A stretch of DNA of 35,315 nucleotides from assembly GCA_010279815.1 (NCBI GenBank), contig QEOQ01000439.1, positions 434,544 to 469,858 on the forward strand. The letters run 5' to 3'. A program made the translations under genes and the position numbers. A model generated the notes under the pieces. It made no database searches, was not told the DNA's origin, and saw nothing but the letters and a program-made list of their open reading frames with translations. This document shows, one piece after another, positions 19,801 to 30,676 of the stretch. The number at the start of each line of letters is the position of its first letter. The stretch's first letter is position 1. This DNA is from Brachionus plicatilis (Eukaryota; Rotifera; Eurotatoria; Ploima; Brachionidae).

Positions 19801-22800
19801 ATCCAGCTGCACCTGGTTAACTAATAAAAATTATTCTTTTTTAAATTAAAAAATCCAGCTGAAAAAAATTTTACTACATTTTGGGCAAATTGAAGTTTAA
19901 GATCAAGATCAAAAGATCAAAATATAAATTGTAATATTTTTTTTAATAATAGAGAAAAAATAAACTTTTTCCAAAGCAATTACTTGAAATGTCATGTCAA
20001 GTTTATTTTCATATATAAAATTTTAAAATGTCCTTTTTTATTGAACTTTAATAGGTTTAAATATTTTAATTGATTTTAATGAAAATTTACTTTTAAAGAC
20101 AAAAAAATTAACTGTCTTTAAATTTAAAATTTATTTAAGTAGAAAAATAAAATTATTTCAGTTTGAATGAATGGATATAAAAGTTATTAATTTGAATTTG
20201 TGAATTAACTTAACCTGAATTATTTATATTTTTGATTGTTTTTGTTAAATAAATTAGAGATCAATCATTTTGATGTTAATTTGATAATGTACCATTATTA
20301 GACATAACATGTCTAGTAATGTTTAGTATTTATTTCTTAAAAATTATTAAAATCATTAGATTAATTAAGTTTTAAAATTTTAAATGATCGTTTTGATCTT
20401 AAAATTTGATCTGAAACTTCAATTTGCCACATTTTGAAGGAAATAAAAACTTTAAATAATGATTTTAATAAAAAGAAATGAATATACAGTGCTGCTATGA
20501 TAGAATGAATTAACTTATTTTTCTTAAAATGTGTAAACATGAATTGGTAAAATATTTAAGGTAAAAGAATATGAGGCAATGTGCAAAAAAAATCAAATTA
20601 AATTTTTATTGTGTTTTAGACACTAGAAAAAAGTTGAAAAAGTTTTTTTTTCTCGTCGATGTGCCAATGATATGAGAAAATTGGGGGTCTTGGAATGAAT
20701 TTTTGTTTTTGAGGGCTTTAAAATTAATTTCATAATTGATCAAAGTTACATTTTTTTCAGAGCTATTCTTTTTTTGATTGTTTAAAAACAAAATAAAAAA
20801 AAATCTTAAAAATTGACCAAGAAATGACCATTTTAAGTATAATATTAATTAAAACTTTGAGCTTAAATGCGTATTTTAAAAAGTTACGATTTTCAAACTT
20901 TTGATATTTTTGAGTTCAGCTCGTCAAAACCTTTAAAAAATTATCCTAGAGCGATCTAAGAGGTGATTTAAATTGTTCAATTAGATCACTCTCCTCTTTT
21001 CAAGACTGGTGTGATTTAGTTTTACCAAACGATCGTCGTATTCGAGGTTTCTTAACTCACCTATGATTTTAGTCACTCTTCTTTGAACCCCTTCAATACT
21101 TTTAATATCTTTCTTAAAATATGGATTCCAAACTTGGACTGCATACTCTAAAAGAGTCCTTTCATAAATTCTACTAAAAAACGCACAAAATAATCTTTTT
21201 GTTGCCCGTTTGAGATTAATTAATTTTTTGGTTGAAGTAATTTTACGTAAAATTACCATAGTTGTTAAAAGTCACAAGTCTCAAGTCTGGAATTTTTTTT
21301 TTTTTAATTTTCTTTCAAAAGTTCAAGTCCAGACTTTAGAATTTTGAATACTGACGAAGAATTGTGAAGACTTTTAAGCTAAAATTGCAAGAAAATTCTG
21401 ATATATGGCAAATCTATTGCATTTGAAAACCCAAGAGTATATAAATTTTTTGATATGAAGCCTGATCTAGAAAATCTAAAAAAAAAATCCAGACTTGGCT
21501 TTTCTTTTAAATGACTTAGACTTTTTATTGGGATTTTTAAACAACACTCAAAATTACGTAATTTTACTTCAGAACAAACTATCTTAGCATCACTGTATAT
21601 TTCCCAAAATTAATTTTTTTTAGAAAATTTCTATTTTTTTTCATTTTATACCATTTCTTTATCATCAGATAATCCAAAGGCAATATAGCTATTGCTATTC
21701 CTGTTTTGTCTCTTTGATCTGCCAATCTTTGCTGCAGCATTTCCATTGCCACCCGAAAAAATCGTGTAATATTGAGTATTCAACCATGATAGTGAATATC
21801 CACCAGAACTAAAGCTACCATTAGCAGTTACATCGCCAATAGGCTTAGCACTTGTCAAACGTTTTGTGGTAGTTTGAACTTCATTGATTGTAAAGTCAAT
21901 TAACTGAGTACCAGCTTTTCTTTCTGAATGAAATACCAGCTGTCCAGAAGAGTCTAAATTACCATAGGCAAACAATATGTACCATTTATTACCATTGCTG
22001 AGGTCAGAATAATTCGGAACATTTGGGTTGGATTTTTCAAGCATTAATGAGCATGTCAGAGTTCCATCAGACAAGTTTACTTCTGGATCAGATATGCCAA
22101 TATCTTTACTTTCAGCAGTCAAATATTTAGGCTGTGATTTTCCCTGGTTATAATATCTTTCAATCAAATATTGTGAATCAGATGTGACTTTGCATGCTAT
22201 CACATCATCTTGGCCCATAAAACTATCTTTTGAAAACGCGAACGCAGAGTAAAAAAGTGACTGTTTTCCTATGTTTTTAGTCACAAATGTAAAATTTGTC
22301 TTATCATCATTATTTTTCCATTGTAGACTAAAATCACCAATTGAAAATTCACCAAATTTGTTAATTTCTGTGGTAAATGTTTGAATGGTTGGCAAATTTG
22401 TGTTTGCGTCAACTTTCGTTGTTGTTTCTGTGGATACAAAAGTTGATTGATCTTTGTCCGAATTTGAATTTAGACTCAATGGGCTACTGCTAGAAATTCT
22501 ATTTAAATGATAATTTATTACTCCATTATTCTGTGTTTTTCCTTTGGCAAACAAAATGTAATAATTTGAACTAGAGTCGAAATAATTGTTTATATTTGAG
22601 AAAATTTTTTGTCGACGAAAGGAACAAGTTAAATTTTTGTCAACTAACTGAACGTTAATATTTGTTAGGCCTATTGACGGGTTTTGATCTGATAAAAGAC
22701 TTGGTCGAGTTTTTCCACTGTTATATGCGTGATCAACTTTTCTGTCAGTTCCATACATTTTGCATATTAAAGCATTATCATTTCCCATTTGATCATCAAA

Positions 22801-22983
22801 TGACAGGGCAAAACTAGTCCAGATATTATCAGAGTCTTCAACAATTGTGTTTAACTTGAACTCCATCTCTTCTTCCATTTCGATCCATTCGAGCGAATAA
22901 TCGCTTAAAGCTAACTCATCAGAACCAACTTTGTTGATTGAATTGTAAAAAAAAACCATCAAATAAAAAATTACTAATTTCAT
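16897..22983 (-). CDS. Triple-DOMON cytochrome b561 protein (ferric-chelate-reductase-1-like), 806 residues
   Basis: Seven exons on the minus strand are predicted: 21652-22983, 17975-18236, 17812-17925, 17481-17779, 17175-17418, 17065-17126 and 16897-17004. The joins keep frame (2421 bases). The start MKLVIFYLMVFFYN is a signal peptide. Three DOMON domains follow at roughly residues 25-165, 215-365 and 395-560. Each has a D-MG-D-I-CK signature and a YYILFAKG-type strand, and the third is split across exons 1 and 2. The C-terminal cytochrome b561 core has five or six hydrophobic spans with the four expected haem-ligand histidines at about 569, 618 (WFQAHRALM), 655 (AFAHSIFG) and 691 (NLIHRFTG), and the GFLRP motif. 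Known relatives pass electrons across a membrane to ferric iron or other acceptors. No reeler domain is present, unlike vertebrate FRRS1. The first intron is 3.4 kb and full of transposons; the others are about 50-62 bases. Confidence 0.85.
18611..18870. mobile_element. hAT-like MITE, CAGAGTTGTT family
   Basis: The ends are CAGAGTTGTTTATAAGTCAC and its mirror GACTTTCAAACAACTCTG. Flanks ATTTAAAG and ATAAAAAG agree at six of eight bases. The interior (TGCAAGAAAATCTGATA, ATATGAAGCCTGATCTAG) is shared with 21257-21549 and, inverted, with 28311-28545. Confidence 0.7.
19884..20428. mobile_element. hAT-type MITE, GGCAA family, exact 8-base target duplication
   Basis: The left end is GGCAAATTGAAGTTTAAGAT and the right end GAAACTTCAATTTGCC. 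ACATTTTG lies on both sides (19876-19883 and 20429-20436). A second copy in the opposite orientation is at 28930-29480, similar over its whole length of about 550 bases. No coding capacity. It would have needed a hAT transposase encoded elsewhere. Confidence 0.85.
20981..21256 (-). pseudogene. LINE reverse-transcriptase C-terminal fragment
   Basis: The minus-strand frame contains FSRIYERTLLEYAVQVWNPY, FKKDIKSIEGVQRRVTKI and LVKLNHTSLEKRRVI. This matches in order the tail of the LINE at 7784-12115 (FVRPHLEFAVGAWNPY, DIDILERVQRKFSKL, TTLEDRRR) but is clearly a different family. The catalytic domain is absent. The right side is cut off by the MITE at 21257. Confidence 0.75.
21257..21549. mobile_element. 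hAT-like MITE, CAGAGTTGTT family, exact 8-base target duplication
   Basis: It is flanked by AAAATTAC at 21249-21256 and again at 21550-21557. The ends (CATAGTTGTT and AACAACACTC) are slightly decayed versions of CAGAGTTGTT. The interior matches the copy at 18611-18870. The exact duplication identifies the hAT superfamily for this family of MITEs. Confidence 0.85.
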
Positions 22984-24254
22984 TTTTTAATTAAATTTTT
23001 CTAAATAAAGGTTCAATTTTATTTAGATGAAAAAATTGGTAAAAATTCCGAAATGTTTAGTTTTTATGTAAGGGTATAGCTCTGTGTCTGTTTAAGGCAC
23101 TTTTTAGAATTCATTGAAACGTGTTTTTTTGTGTTTGCCTGATTGTTTATGAATCATAATTTGGTCTTATGTAAACTTTAAAATTTACCTGGAATTCAAT
23201 AAATTAAAAAGCTATATACTCTGGTAGGCATTGATTATATAATTTGAATAAATTTTTACATTTTCTCTATGTAATTAAAATTATAAAATATATTCACCTG
23301 ACTTTAATTTTTAAATCGTTTAGAGAAAGTTCTAAATTTTATTTTATTTCTAAATAAATAATAATCTTGTTAAAAATTAGTTTAAAAAATAAATTGTATA
23401 AAAGATAAATGAGCATTGATGTTAAATAATATTTTTCTATGTGTTTTTGATTCTTGGCTTACATGAATACTTACTTAAACAAGCAATTAATAAGTAAATC
23501 TTAGCTAATCATATTTTGAATTTTATTTGTAAAAATAATATTAAGGTATTTAAGTTTTTTGTTTTCTATCTTTAAAGCTTCTGTTAAACTATTCTTACCT
23601 GTAAAATTTTTCAAAAACATATTTTTGATGTATTACACATTTTTTTCTTAATTTAAAATAGATTTTTTCTAGACAAAAATAAGGTAATTTTAAAAAAATT
23701 AGGATAAGTGTAAATATATGCAATCAAAATTTATTTCAAAATGAGCTTCATGATGTTTATTATTAGTTTTAAATTTTGGATTTTTTTTTGTATTTTTACT
23801 AATTAAATTAACACTTTTTAAAATAAACTTGGTTTAATTAAGCTCAATTATTTTTAACAATTTCAAAATTAACATGTCAAAATAAACTTTGACATAATGA
23901 ACCTGCCAAAATAAGGATATACCCAAAAGACTGGTACGAGAAATAATTCGCAGAGGCTCATTTAGATATAATTTCTTAACAAATTGCTGTGTATAATTAT
24001 GAAACAGTTTATCAATCAATACTATTAATAAGCAACAATAAATATCTTCAAATCGGTTATTCATATGCTACTCCTACTATACTAATGATGTGTTGAAACT
24101 ATATTTGTGTGTGTTGATTAGGTAGACCCTTTTAAGAATTGATAATTTATTTGAATATTTTTATTTTCTAAAAGGAAAGGAAAAAAAATAATTTCATACA
24201 TAAAAAATAAACTAAAATTAAAATAAAACACAATCAATAAAACAAAATTGTTTT
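22984..24254. other. Intergenic between the b561 gene and uridine phosphorylase
   Basis: Both neighbours lie on the minus strand, so this region should hold the promoter of the b561 gene (near 22984-23300) and the 3' UTR of uridine phosphorylase (near 24254). No clear core promoter was identified. A 76-codon ORF at 23834-24064 (minus) starts with ATG but resembles nothing I know. Confidence 0.4.
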
Positions 24255-25366
24255 CTATTTTGTTTTCAATTGTTCTTTGATATACTTGGCTACTAGTTTA
24301 AACGGTCTTTCCTGAAACTGCAAATTTAAATCATGAGACACAACTTGGTCACCATTGAGCCGATCAACTAGAGTGACACAAATCACAGCAGCCCTGATAT
24401 TCGCATAATTGAGCAAACCACTAAAACATAATGATTCCATTTCGATATTTTTGATTTCATTGTCCCTGCACTTGCGCAAAAATCCCATCTTTTCCTCTGC
24501 ATTGTAGTCACAAAACGCTCCGTCAAGCCTTCCTTGTCCCTCATAAAAATCATTGGCGCACAAAGTTTTGCCACTTGTCACCTTCTCAATTCCCTCCTTG
24601 TTCTCAAACTTCTTTCCGATGTCCACAATTTCCTGCACCAATTTCTCATCACACTTGGTCTTTCTGACTTGCTCTTTGCCTAGCACAATCTGCCTATACT
24701 CAGCTCTGAACATGCCATCAACTGCTTCTGAAGTAACCACAATTGTACCTGGTTCAACTCCTACTCCACCACATGTGCCAATACGGAAAAAAGTCACATC
24801 TTTGCAACCAGCGTAGTGGATCAGTTTGATCAACTCATTGAGCAAAATTGAAATACTCGGACATCCGATTCCATGATTGACCGATATTACCGGTCCTATC
24901 TTGTACATGGCATAGCGATCACTTTCTTCGCTTATATTCTGCAGAGCTACACCAATTGGCAGCTGAAAACCAATTTCCTCTTTTATATAATGGGCAAACT
25001 GGTGCATTCGCTTGGGGCTTCCGCCCATGCACACAAATTTGACATCGCTGAATGCTTTTCTAAGTCTTTCGGACTTCTCCAAGCTAATGTGATACAAATA
25101 GTCATTTTCAAGAACTGCCAGGTGACGATTCAAATTCATGATAGACAAATTTGCAAATTCTCTTAAATAAAAATTTTTTGAATACTTTTTTTTTATTAAT
25201 AAAATAATTTAATTTTAGCGGTTATTTAATTTAAATTAGGGACAAAAAAAAGAGGCAAAATTAATTACTTTTCGATTTCACAGTCGCTTTCGACAACACT
25301 TGGCAATCTTTCGACATGTTTGTAATGCTTTTGGCCAGAATCAAGATCTCGATCATCCAATTCCAT
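24255..25366 (-). CDS. UPP: Uridine phosphorylase (UPP1/UPP2-type), two exons, 334 residues
   Basis: This enzyme reversibly splits uridine (and deoxyuridine) with phosphate to uracil and ribose-1-phosphate, in cytosolic pyrimidine salvage. Exon 2 (24255-25161) carries nearly the whole protein. Landmarks in family order: YLYHISL (active-site His), VCMGGSPKRM and SDRYAMYKIGP (phosphate site), FFRIGTCGGVGVEPGT, FYEGQGRLDGA (uracil-binding Gln and Arg) and NIEMES (ribose-binding Met and Glu). Exon 1 (25269-25366) begins MELDDRDLDSGQKHYKHVER. Its donor (AA|GTAATT) joins across a 107-base intron to TTTAAG|A, giving EIEKEFANLSIMNLN in frame. This is preferred because exon 2 alone offers only a late ATG (25137-25139). 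The single-exon reading would start there and lose about 40 residues but no catalytic residue. Length fits the animal family (about 310). Confidence 0.92.
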
Positions 25367-26851
25367 TATGAAAAAATTTTTTTTCTATTAGCTTTTTTAG
25401 TTAGATTGTTGAATGAAGAAAAAAAATCAATAAATTATTTAAAGATTATTCTGGTTAAACATAAAATAAATTATTTTTGATAATGTAGTGTTCAGCCTAA
25501 AGTTTTTTGATTTAACTAATTCAAAATAAACTGATGCTTAGTGACGCTAATTATCAGGAATTGTGCCTGAAGAATGATGGTATTTATAGAGCTTGTTTGA
25601 GTAGTAAACATTAGGTCTCAGCACTTGAAATAATTCAAGAGGAATTGTGTAATTATTAGTCTAAATGAGTTATTATTAATCTAGTTTAATTTGAATAAAT
25701 TCTTGAGGATTCAATTGAGAGTTATTTATTCAAAAAGAAAAAATAATATTCCCATGGTGTTTTTTTTCGAAATTTAATTAATGTGAATAAATTAATTTAA
25801 AAAATTTTCTTAATTGTAATTTCATTTAATTTTATTATCTATTTTGCCATAATTTCAAAAAGAACATAAACAAGGTAGGTTATTATAGAATTTCAAAATT
25901 ACTATTTGTATGATGCTTTTAGATAATTTAAAATTTTATATTAGTCATGATGATATTTTTGGGTTATTATTTTTTATTTACAAAATACTTTTTTTTTATT
26001 ATACATCTTCAACAGACTCAGTTCGAATTAAATTTAATTTATCCAAAATTTTTGGGTTTCGAACCATTTTCATACACTGTGTGTGTAAAAGAATTTGTCT
26101 GATTTTCAGCTTAGAAATCAACATTTAAATAAAGAAAATTTTACATTAACACTTTATTTTTCGATTGATAAAAAAAGGTTTACATTTATGTTTATAAGAT
26201 TTAAATACAACATTTTAAATAAAATTGTTAGCGGTAAACTTAGGACTGGACTTAGACTTTGGCATTGGAAAGAATAGACTAGTTTGAGAAACTTTATTAA
26301 ACTCAAACCCTGAGCTAAAAATATAAAACTCTTTCAAATCTAAAAATTCTCTCTTATATATCCTTTGAATATCATTCTATTTTCTAAATTGTCTCCAAGT
26401 TCTAATCAATTATTAGTTATAAATACAGCCCAGTAACTCCGAGTTTAGTTTAAATCTAATTCTAGCAACAAGACTAGTTGCAAATTATAACTAGTATGAA
26501 AGGTCCAATATGTCCAGGGAGCAGAGTCAGCCTAAGCTTACAGCTCCGCCAACAAAATCATATAGTATTTAAGTTATGAAAAACGAATGAAAGAATTCTT
26601 TTCGAATTTTACTTACAAAGTGATATATCAATAACAGCTTAAGATATATTTTTGGACCGTAATAAACTAATACCACAAAAATAGTAAAAAATACCACAAT
26701 TTTAATAAAACATCCACAATTTTAATAGTTTTTCACACATTTAATACTTTTTCCACTAATTTAATTAAATCGCAACAGCAGTTAAATCGCAACAATTAAA
26801 TACAATAGCAGTAGCTTACAGACTCAATTTGGTATATTCAATGACGTTTTT
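25367..26851. other. Non-coding stretch upstream of uridine phosphorylase
   Basis: AT-rich with no recognisable exon. The first few hundred bases right of 25366 should contain the uridine phosphorylase promoter, but no clear element was identified. Small open frames at about 25910-26277 look like chance. Confidence 0.4.
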
Positions 26852-26995
26852 ATGGACCTACCAATTAGTAATAAGAAGAAAAAAGGAGCTCCACAAAAGA
26901 CAGCAAAAAGCTTACAACATCAGCCATCATATTTGGTTTCAGATGAAGAACTAGGTATTGACGATGAAGTTGTTCCTCCAAGTAAACGTGTGTAA
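26852..26995 (+). pseudogene. C-terminal tail of a MULE/SWIM transposase (fragment)
   Basis: ATG at 26852 is followed by 47 residues including NKKKKGAPQKTAKSL and DDEVVPPSKRV, then TAA at 26993-26995. Mutator-like (MULE) transposases with SWIM fingers typically end in such a K/R-rich G-R/A-P-K stretch and acidic tail. It resembles what would follow the SWIM finger in the ORF at 31593. No finger or catalytic core is seen upstream. Confidence 0.4.
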
Positions 26996-28310
26996 TGCCG
27001 ATGGATCAGCCAGAGCCTAGAACCAATCAGTTGGTTCTGTTTATAGTCTGTTGGTCAGCAACCGACTTGAACTAACTTCTTCAGATGATAATGCTATACT
27101 CAAAAATAACTGTAAAACATGCGGCTCATTATTGAAAAAAAAAAATATTTTTATTGTCAAAATAAGTGTAAACAAATTTAATTTTTTGAAATTATTTGGA
27201 GTTTTTTTATTATATTTTTGGTATTTTTTATTAAATTTATGGTGATTGTAATAAAAATATGGAAAAATTATTAATTTAGGAGTAATTAATTAAAAATGTG
27301 GAAAATAAATAAAAAATATTGCATAAATATTATATATGTTATTTTTTTATTAAATTTGTGGTAAAAATTACTATTTTTGTGGTTTTTTTAATTATTTTTA
27401 TGGTTTCAAAATATTAAAGCTCTATATTTTTGCTCCAGTAAAGGTCATAAATGCTCGAAAAAAGTATACTCGCAAAAGGCAACAGCACTAAAAAATCAAT
27501 AATTATTAAAGAATCAAATAAACAAAATTAAATTAAAAAAAATTATTTTTTTTAACTTGTTTTTTAGCTCATCTTTATTGAATAAAGTAACTAAGAATCT
27601 CTTTTAATAATATTTATTCTATTAAAGACAAATTGATCAAGATGTAATAACTCGGTCAGCAGCAATACAAATTAAAACAAAAAAAAAAGATTTAAAGTTA
27701 AACAATAACCATTTTGGCAGATATATTTCGGCTTACACTAAACTTAACCTTACAGTATTTTTTATGTTTACTAAATGATTAAATAAAAGCTTAAAAAAAA
27801 AAGAAAAAATCCATTGATGAAAGAAGCCTATGTAGTCAAAAGATTGCGCTATTCTCAGTTTTAGAGAAAAAACAAGGACAAAGAGTTAAAAAATTTTTCG
27901 AAAATGTTTTTGGATGAGAAATTTTTCATTAAGTAAAATAGGAGTTGCTTGGAAAAAGTTAAAGAATGGTGAAGATTTATCACTAAGAAAGAAAATTAAT
28001 TCAATGAGAAACCCTGACCAACCAGCTATGCAACAAGGAACATAGACAATACCAAGTTAAAAATTCAATTACAAGATCAAAACAACTGGGAATCAAAAGG
28101 TGACGAAAAAATTCATGTATTTATTCTTTTTATTAATTTTATCTTTTTTATATCACTTTAAAAAAATAAACCTATTGTGTGAAAAATATATCATTCTTTT
28201 TATTTTTTGAAGAAATAAAATAGGGTGAACGTTCAATTCATAGATTTTTTTTTTCGTAGAATTTTAATTTCATATATTTATTTTCATAAAGTTTTTTTAA
28301 AGGGATAAAA
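26996..28310 (+). other. Mostly non-coding, with a decayed ORF near 27810-28045
   Basis: Two overlapping frames, one through EKKQGQRVKKFFENVFG and the next through KIGVAWKKLKNGEDLSLRKK and SMRNPDQPAMQQ, look like one former coding segment with a frameshift near 27915. The family is not recognised; a DNA transposon gene would be a reasonable guess. The rest of the interval is AT-rich with no feature seen. Confidence 0.25.
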
Positions 28311-28545
28311 GAGAGTTGTTTAAATGTCCAAAAAAAAAGTCCAAATCCAGATTTTTTTTTAAATTTGCTAGATCAGGCTTCATATCAAAAAATTTATATA
28401 CTCTTGTGTTGTCTAATGCAATAGATTTGCCATATATCAGAATTTTCTTGCAATTTTAGCATAAATGTCTTCACAATTCTTCTTCAGTATTCAAAATTTT
28501 TTACTTGGACTTGACTTGAGACTCGTGACTTTTAAACAACTCTTG
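28311..28545. mobile_element. hAT-like MITE, CAGAGTTGTT family (inverted orientation)
   Basis: The ends are GAGAGTTGTTTAAATG and GACTTTTAAACAACTCTTG. The interior is the reverse complement of 18611-18870 (CTAGATCAGGCTTCATAT, ATATATCAGAATTTTCTTGC). The target duplication is unclear because of decay at both tips. Confidence 0.7.
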
Positions 28546-28929
28546 TATAAAGTATAAATTATTTGTAAACTAAAAATTGTTATGTGTTAAATTGCAAAAT
28601 TGTATTATAAGGTAATGTTGTATTAAAGTTTGGAACATAATTTCCATCAAAAAAAATTCTATGAGTATATTTCTAAGAAATATTTTTCTAACCAAATTTC
28701 TTCTATGAGTTTTGATTGATTTTATTAATTTTCCATGAATTAAAACATCACCATAAAATAGATAATAAAAAATAATTTTTTTATTTAAAATCAAATGATC
28801 ATTTTGCATCACCATAAAATATATGCCTTTTTTCTTAAATTTACCATAAATAAACAAAATTTACGTAATTTAACGTAAATTTCCTTTAAATATTATATCT
28901 ACTTAGAAATTATAAAAATATAAATTTTC

Positions 28930-29480
28930 GGCAAATTGAAGTTTCAGATCAAATTTTAAGATCAAAAGGATCATTTAAAATTTTAAAGCTTAAATAATCT
29001 AATGATTTTAATAATTTCTAAGAAATAAATACTGAACATTACTAGACATGTTATGTCTAATAATGGTACATTATCAAATTAACATCAAAATAATTGATCT
29101 CTAATTTATTTAACAAAAACAATCAATAATCTAAATAATTCAAGTTAAGTTAATTCACAAATTCAAATTTATAACTTTTTTATCCATTCATTCATACAGA
29201 AATAATTTATTTTTCTACTTCAATAAATTTTAAATTTTAAAATAGTTAATTTTTTTGTCTTTAAAAGTAAGTTTACATTCAAATCAATTAAAATATTTAA
29301 ACCTTTTAAAGTTCAATAAAAAGGGACATTAAAATTAAATAAAATTTTAAATATGAAAATAAACTTGACATGACATGTCAAGTAATTGCTTTTGAAAAAT
29401 TTATTTTTTCTCTATTATTAAAAAAAATAATGCAATTTATATTTCGATCTTTTGATCTTGATCTCAAACTTCAATTTGCC
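28930..29480. mobile_element. hAT-type MITE, GGCAA family, exact 8-base target duplication
   Basis: AAATTTTC stands on both sides (28922-28929 and 29481-29488). Ends GGCAAATTGAAGTTTCAGAT and CAAACTTCAATTTGCC. It is the reverse-orientation sister of 19884-20428, collinear over the full length with scattered substitutions. Confidence 0.88.
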
Positions 29481-29488
29481 AAATTTTC

Positions 29489-30099
29489 ATGTTCTTTTGC
29501 CAAAATTAACACATAATTGAAGATATGGCTTTTGGTGGCCATCTTTGTCGATATCACTGGAGTTAATTAACTTAACCATGAGCGTTTAAGTTATGAAGGA
29601 GCATAAATACATGTTCCAATACGTCTAACGAGAGAGATCGGATAGACGGGCCCCAGGGTACTAATGTAAACATTACAATGGCCTTTTAAGTTTTACGGAA
29701 AAATTAGAAATTTTACGTTTATTTTCCTTTTTTATATAAATTTACGTCAACCAACGTAAAATTACCAAAAATCCAGCATTGTGAAATTTCATAAAAACTT
29801 CCTATACAAAATAAAAAAATTTTATAAATTTTGTTCTAATGGTCAAAAACTTGTTCTGTGCAAATGAAACAAAGTGGTAATTTTAATATTTAAATTAAGA
29901 TTTTTATAAAATTAAAAAAAAAGAATTAATTATTTTTTATCAAAAAAAAAAAAAACATTGATAAATTTTTTGAATTTTTTTACAAAGTCAATAAAGATAA
30001 AATTGATATAATTGTAAATTGATTGCTTGAATGTTGCATATTTCAGCATTGGTCATTTGATCACCAAGCTATTTATCAATCTTGAATTAAAAAATCGAT
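29489..30099. other. Non-coding stretch
   Basis: No gene seen. A GC-rich patch around 29630-29665 (GACGGGCCCCAGGG) has no open frame of note. ACGTAAA-type words at about 28862-28890 and 29700-29770 resemble those in the arms of the Tc1 element at 33286 and may be remnants of a related copy. Confidence 0.3.
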
Positions 30100-30676
30100 A
30101 TGCCTTCTCAAAAAATAAAAGGTCAGCCTTTTGTTGGCCAATGTTGGCTTCTAGATAATTCATGCGAATTACTTGGGAATGAATTTTATGGTAGACATAT
30201 CAGTTGTATACACTTAAAAGCATATGGTCGTGAATTATCCATAATTGGAGTGTAAATGCCTTTTTCCAATCCTAAGTTTAAAAACCAGTCTATTGCCACA
30301 TATGAACTTGTCCTTTCAAGAATATCTTTTTTACTAAATTCTTTCGAATCCAGAGGTATTCAAACTTTTATAGTCGTTTTACTATAACCTCAGACTGTCC
30401 TTTCATTTGAGGGAATCATGCAAAAAATTTTTAGGCATATCTCCCTTGTCATTTAACTCCCAGAATTATATTGATGAATTTTATCATAAATTATGCGAAT
30501 CGCTAAGCTCTGCTGTTTCAGACACTAAATACTTTGAGACTTGTAATAATCATTACCAAAAACAATTTTTTTATAATCAAAAAACTTTTTCCCTAAAAAA
30601 GAATAGTTTTTTTGATAAGGAAATGAGACATCTTAAAACAATCTTAACTCAACTCCGTGACCAAATTAAAAAATAA
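30100..30676 (+). pseudogene. Decayed LINE endonuclease fragment
   Basis: The plus-strand frame from 30100 reads ...HLKAYGRELSIIGV, a stop, then MPFSNPKF..., and ends after IQTFIVV. This fits the middle of a LINE apurinic-type endonuclease (the usual I-I-G-V-Y-x-P segment, then the strand before GDFN). After a frame change, 30407-30676 gives FFDKEMRHLKTILTQLRDQI, typical of the linker before the reverse transcriptase. At least one stop and one frameshift are present. It is unlike the LINE at 7784 and belongs to another family. Confidence 0.5.

Larger units (their letters stand above)
18237..21651 (-). other. 3.4 kb intron of the cytochrome b561 gene, loaded with transposons
   Basis: The donor follows ATG at 21652 (GTATAA) and the acceptor is TTTTCAG before 18236. 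Contents: hAT-like MITE 18611-18870, GGCAA MITE 19884-20428, LINE scrap 20981-21256 and hAT-like MITE 21257-21549. The pieces between (18237-18610, 18871-19883, 20429-20980) show no gene. The D-K-E-M|G-N-D junction restores the DOMON signature, which supports this as a real intron. Confidence 0.8.

Noticed and set aside
23834..24064. A 76-codon minus-strand ORF with an ATG, as a real gene
   Set aside because: No recognisable domain, no plausible splice partners, and composition typical of the AT-rich background.
28570..28857. A 95-codon minus-strand ORF
   Set aside because: Rich in Phe, Ile, Leu and Lys as expected from A/T-rich DNA; no motif recognised.
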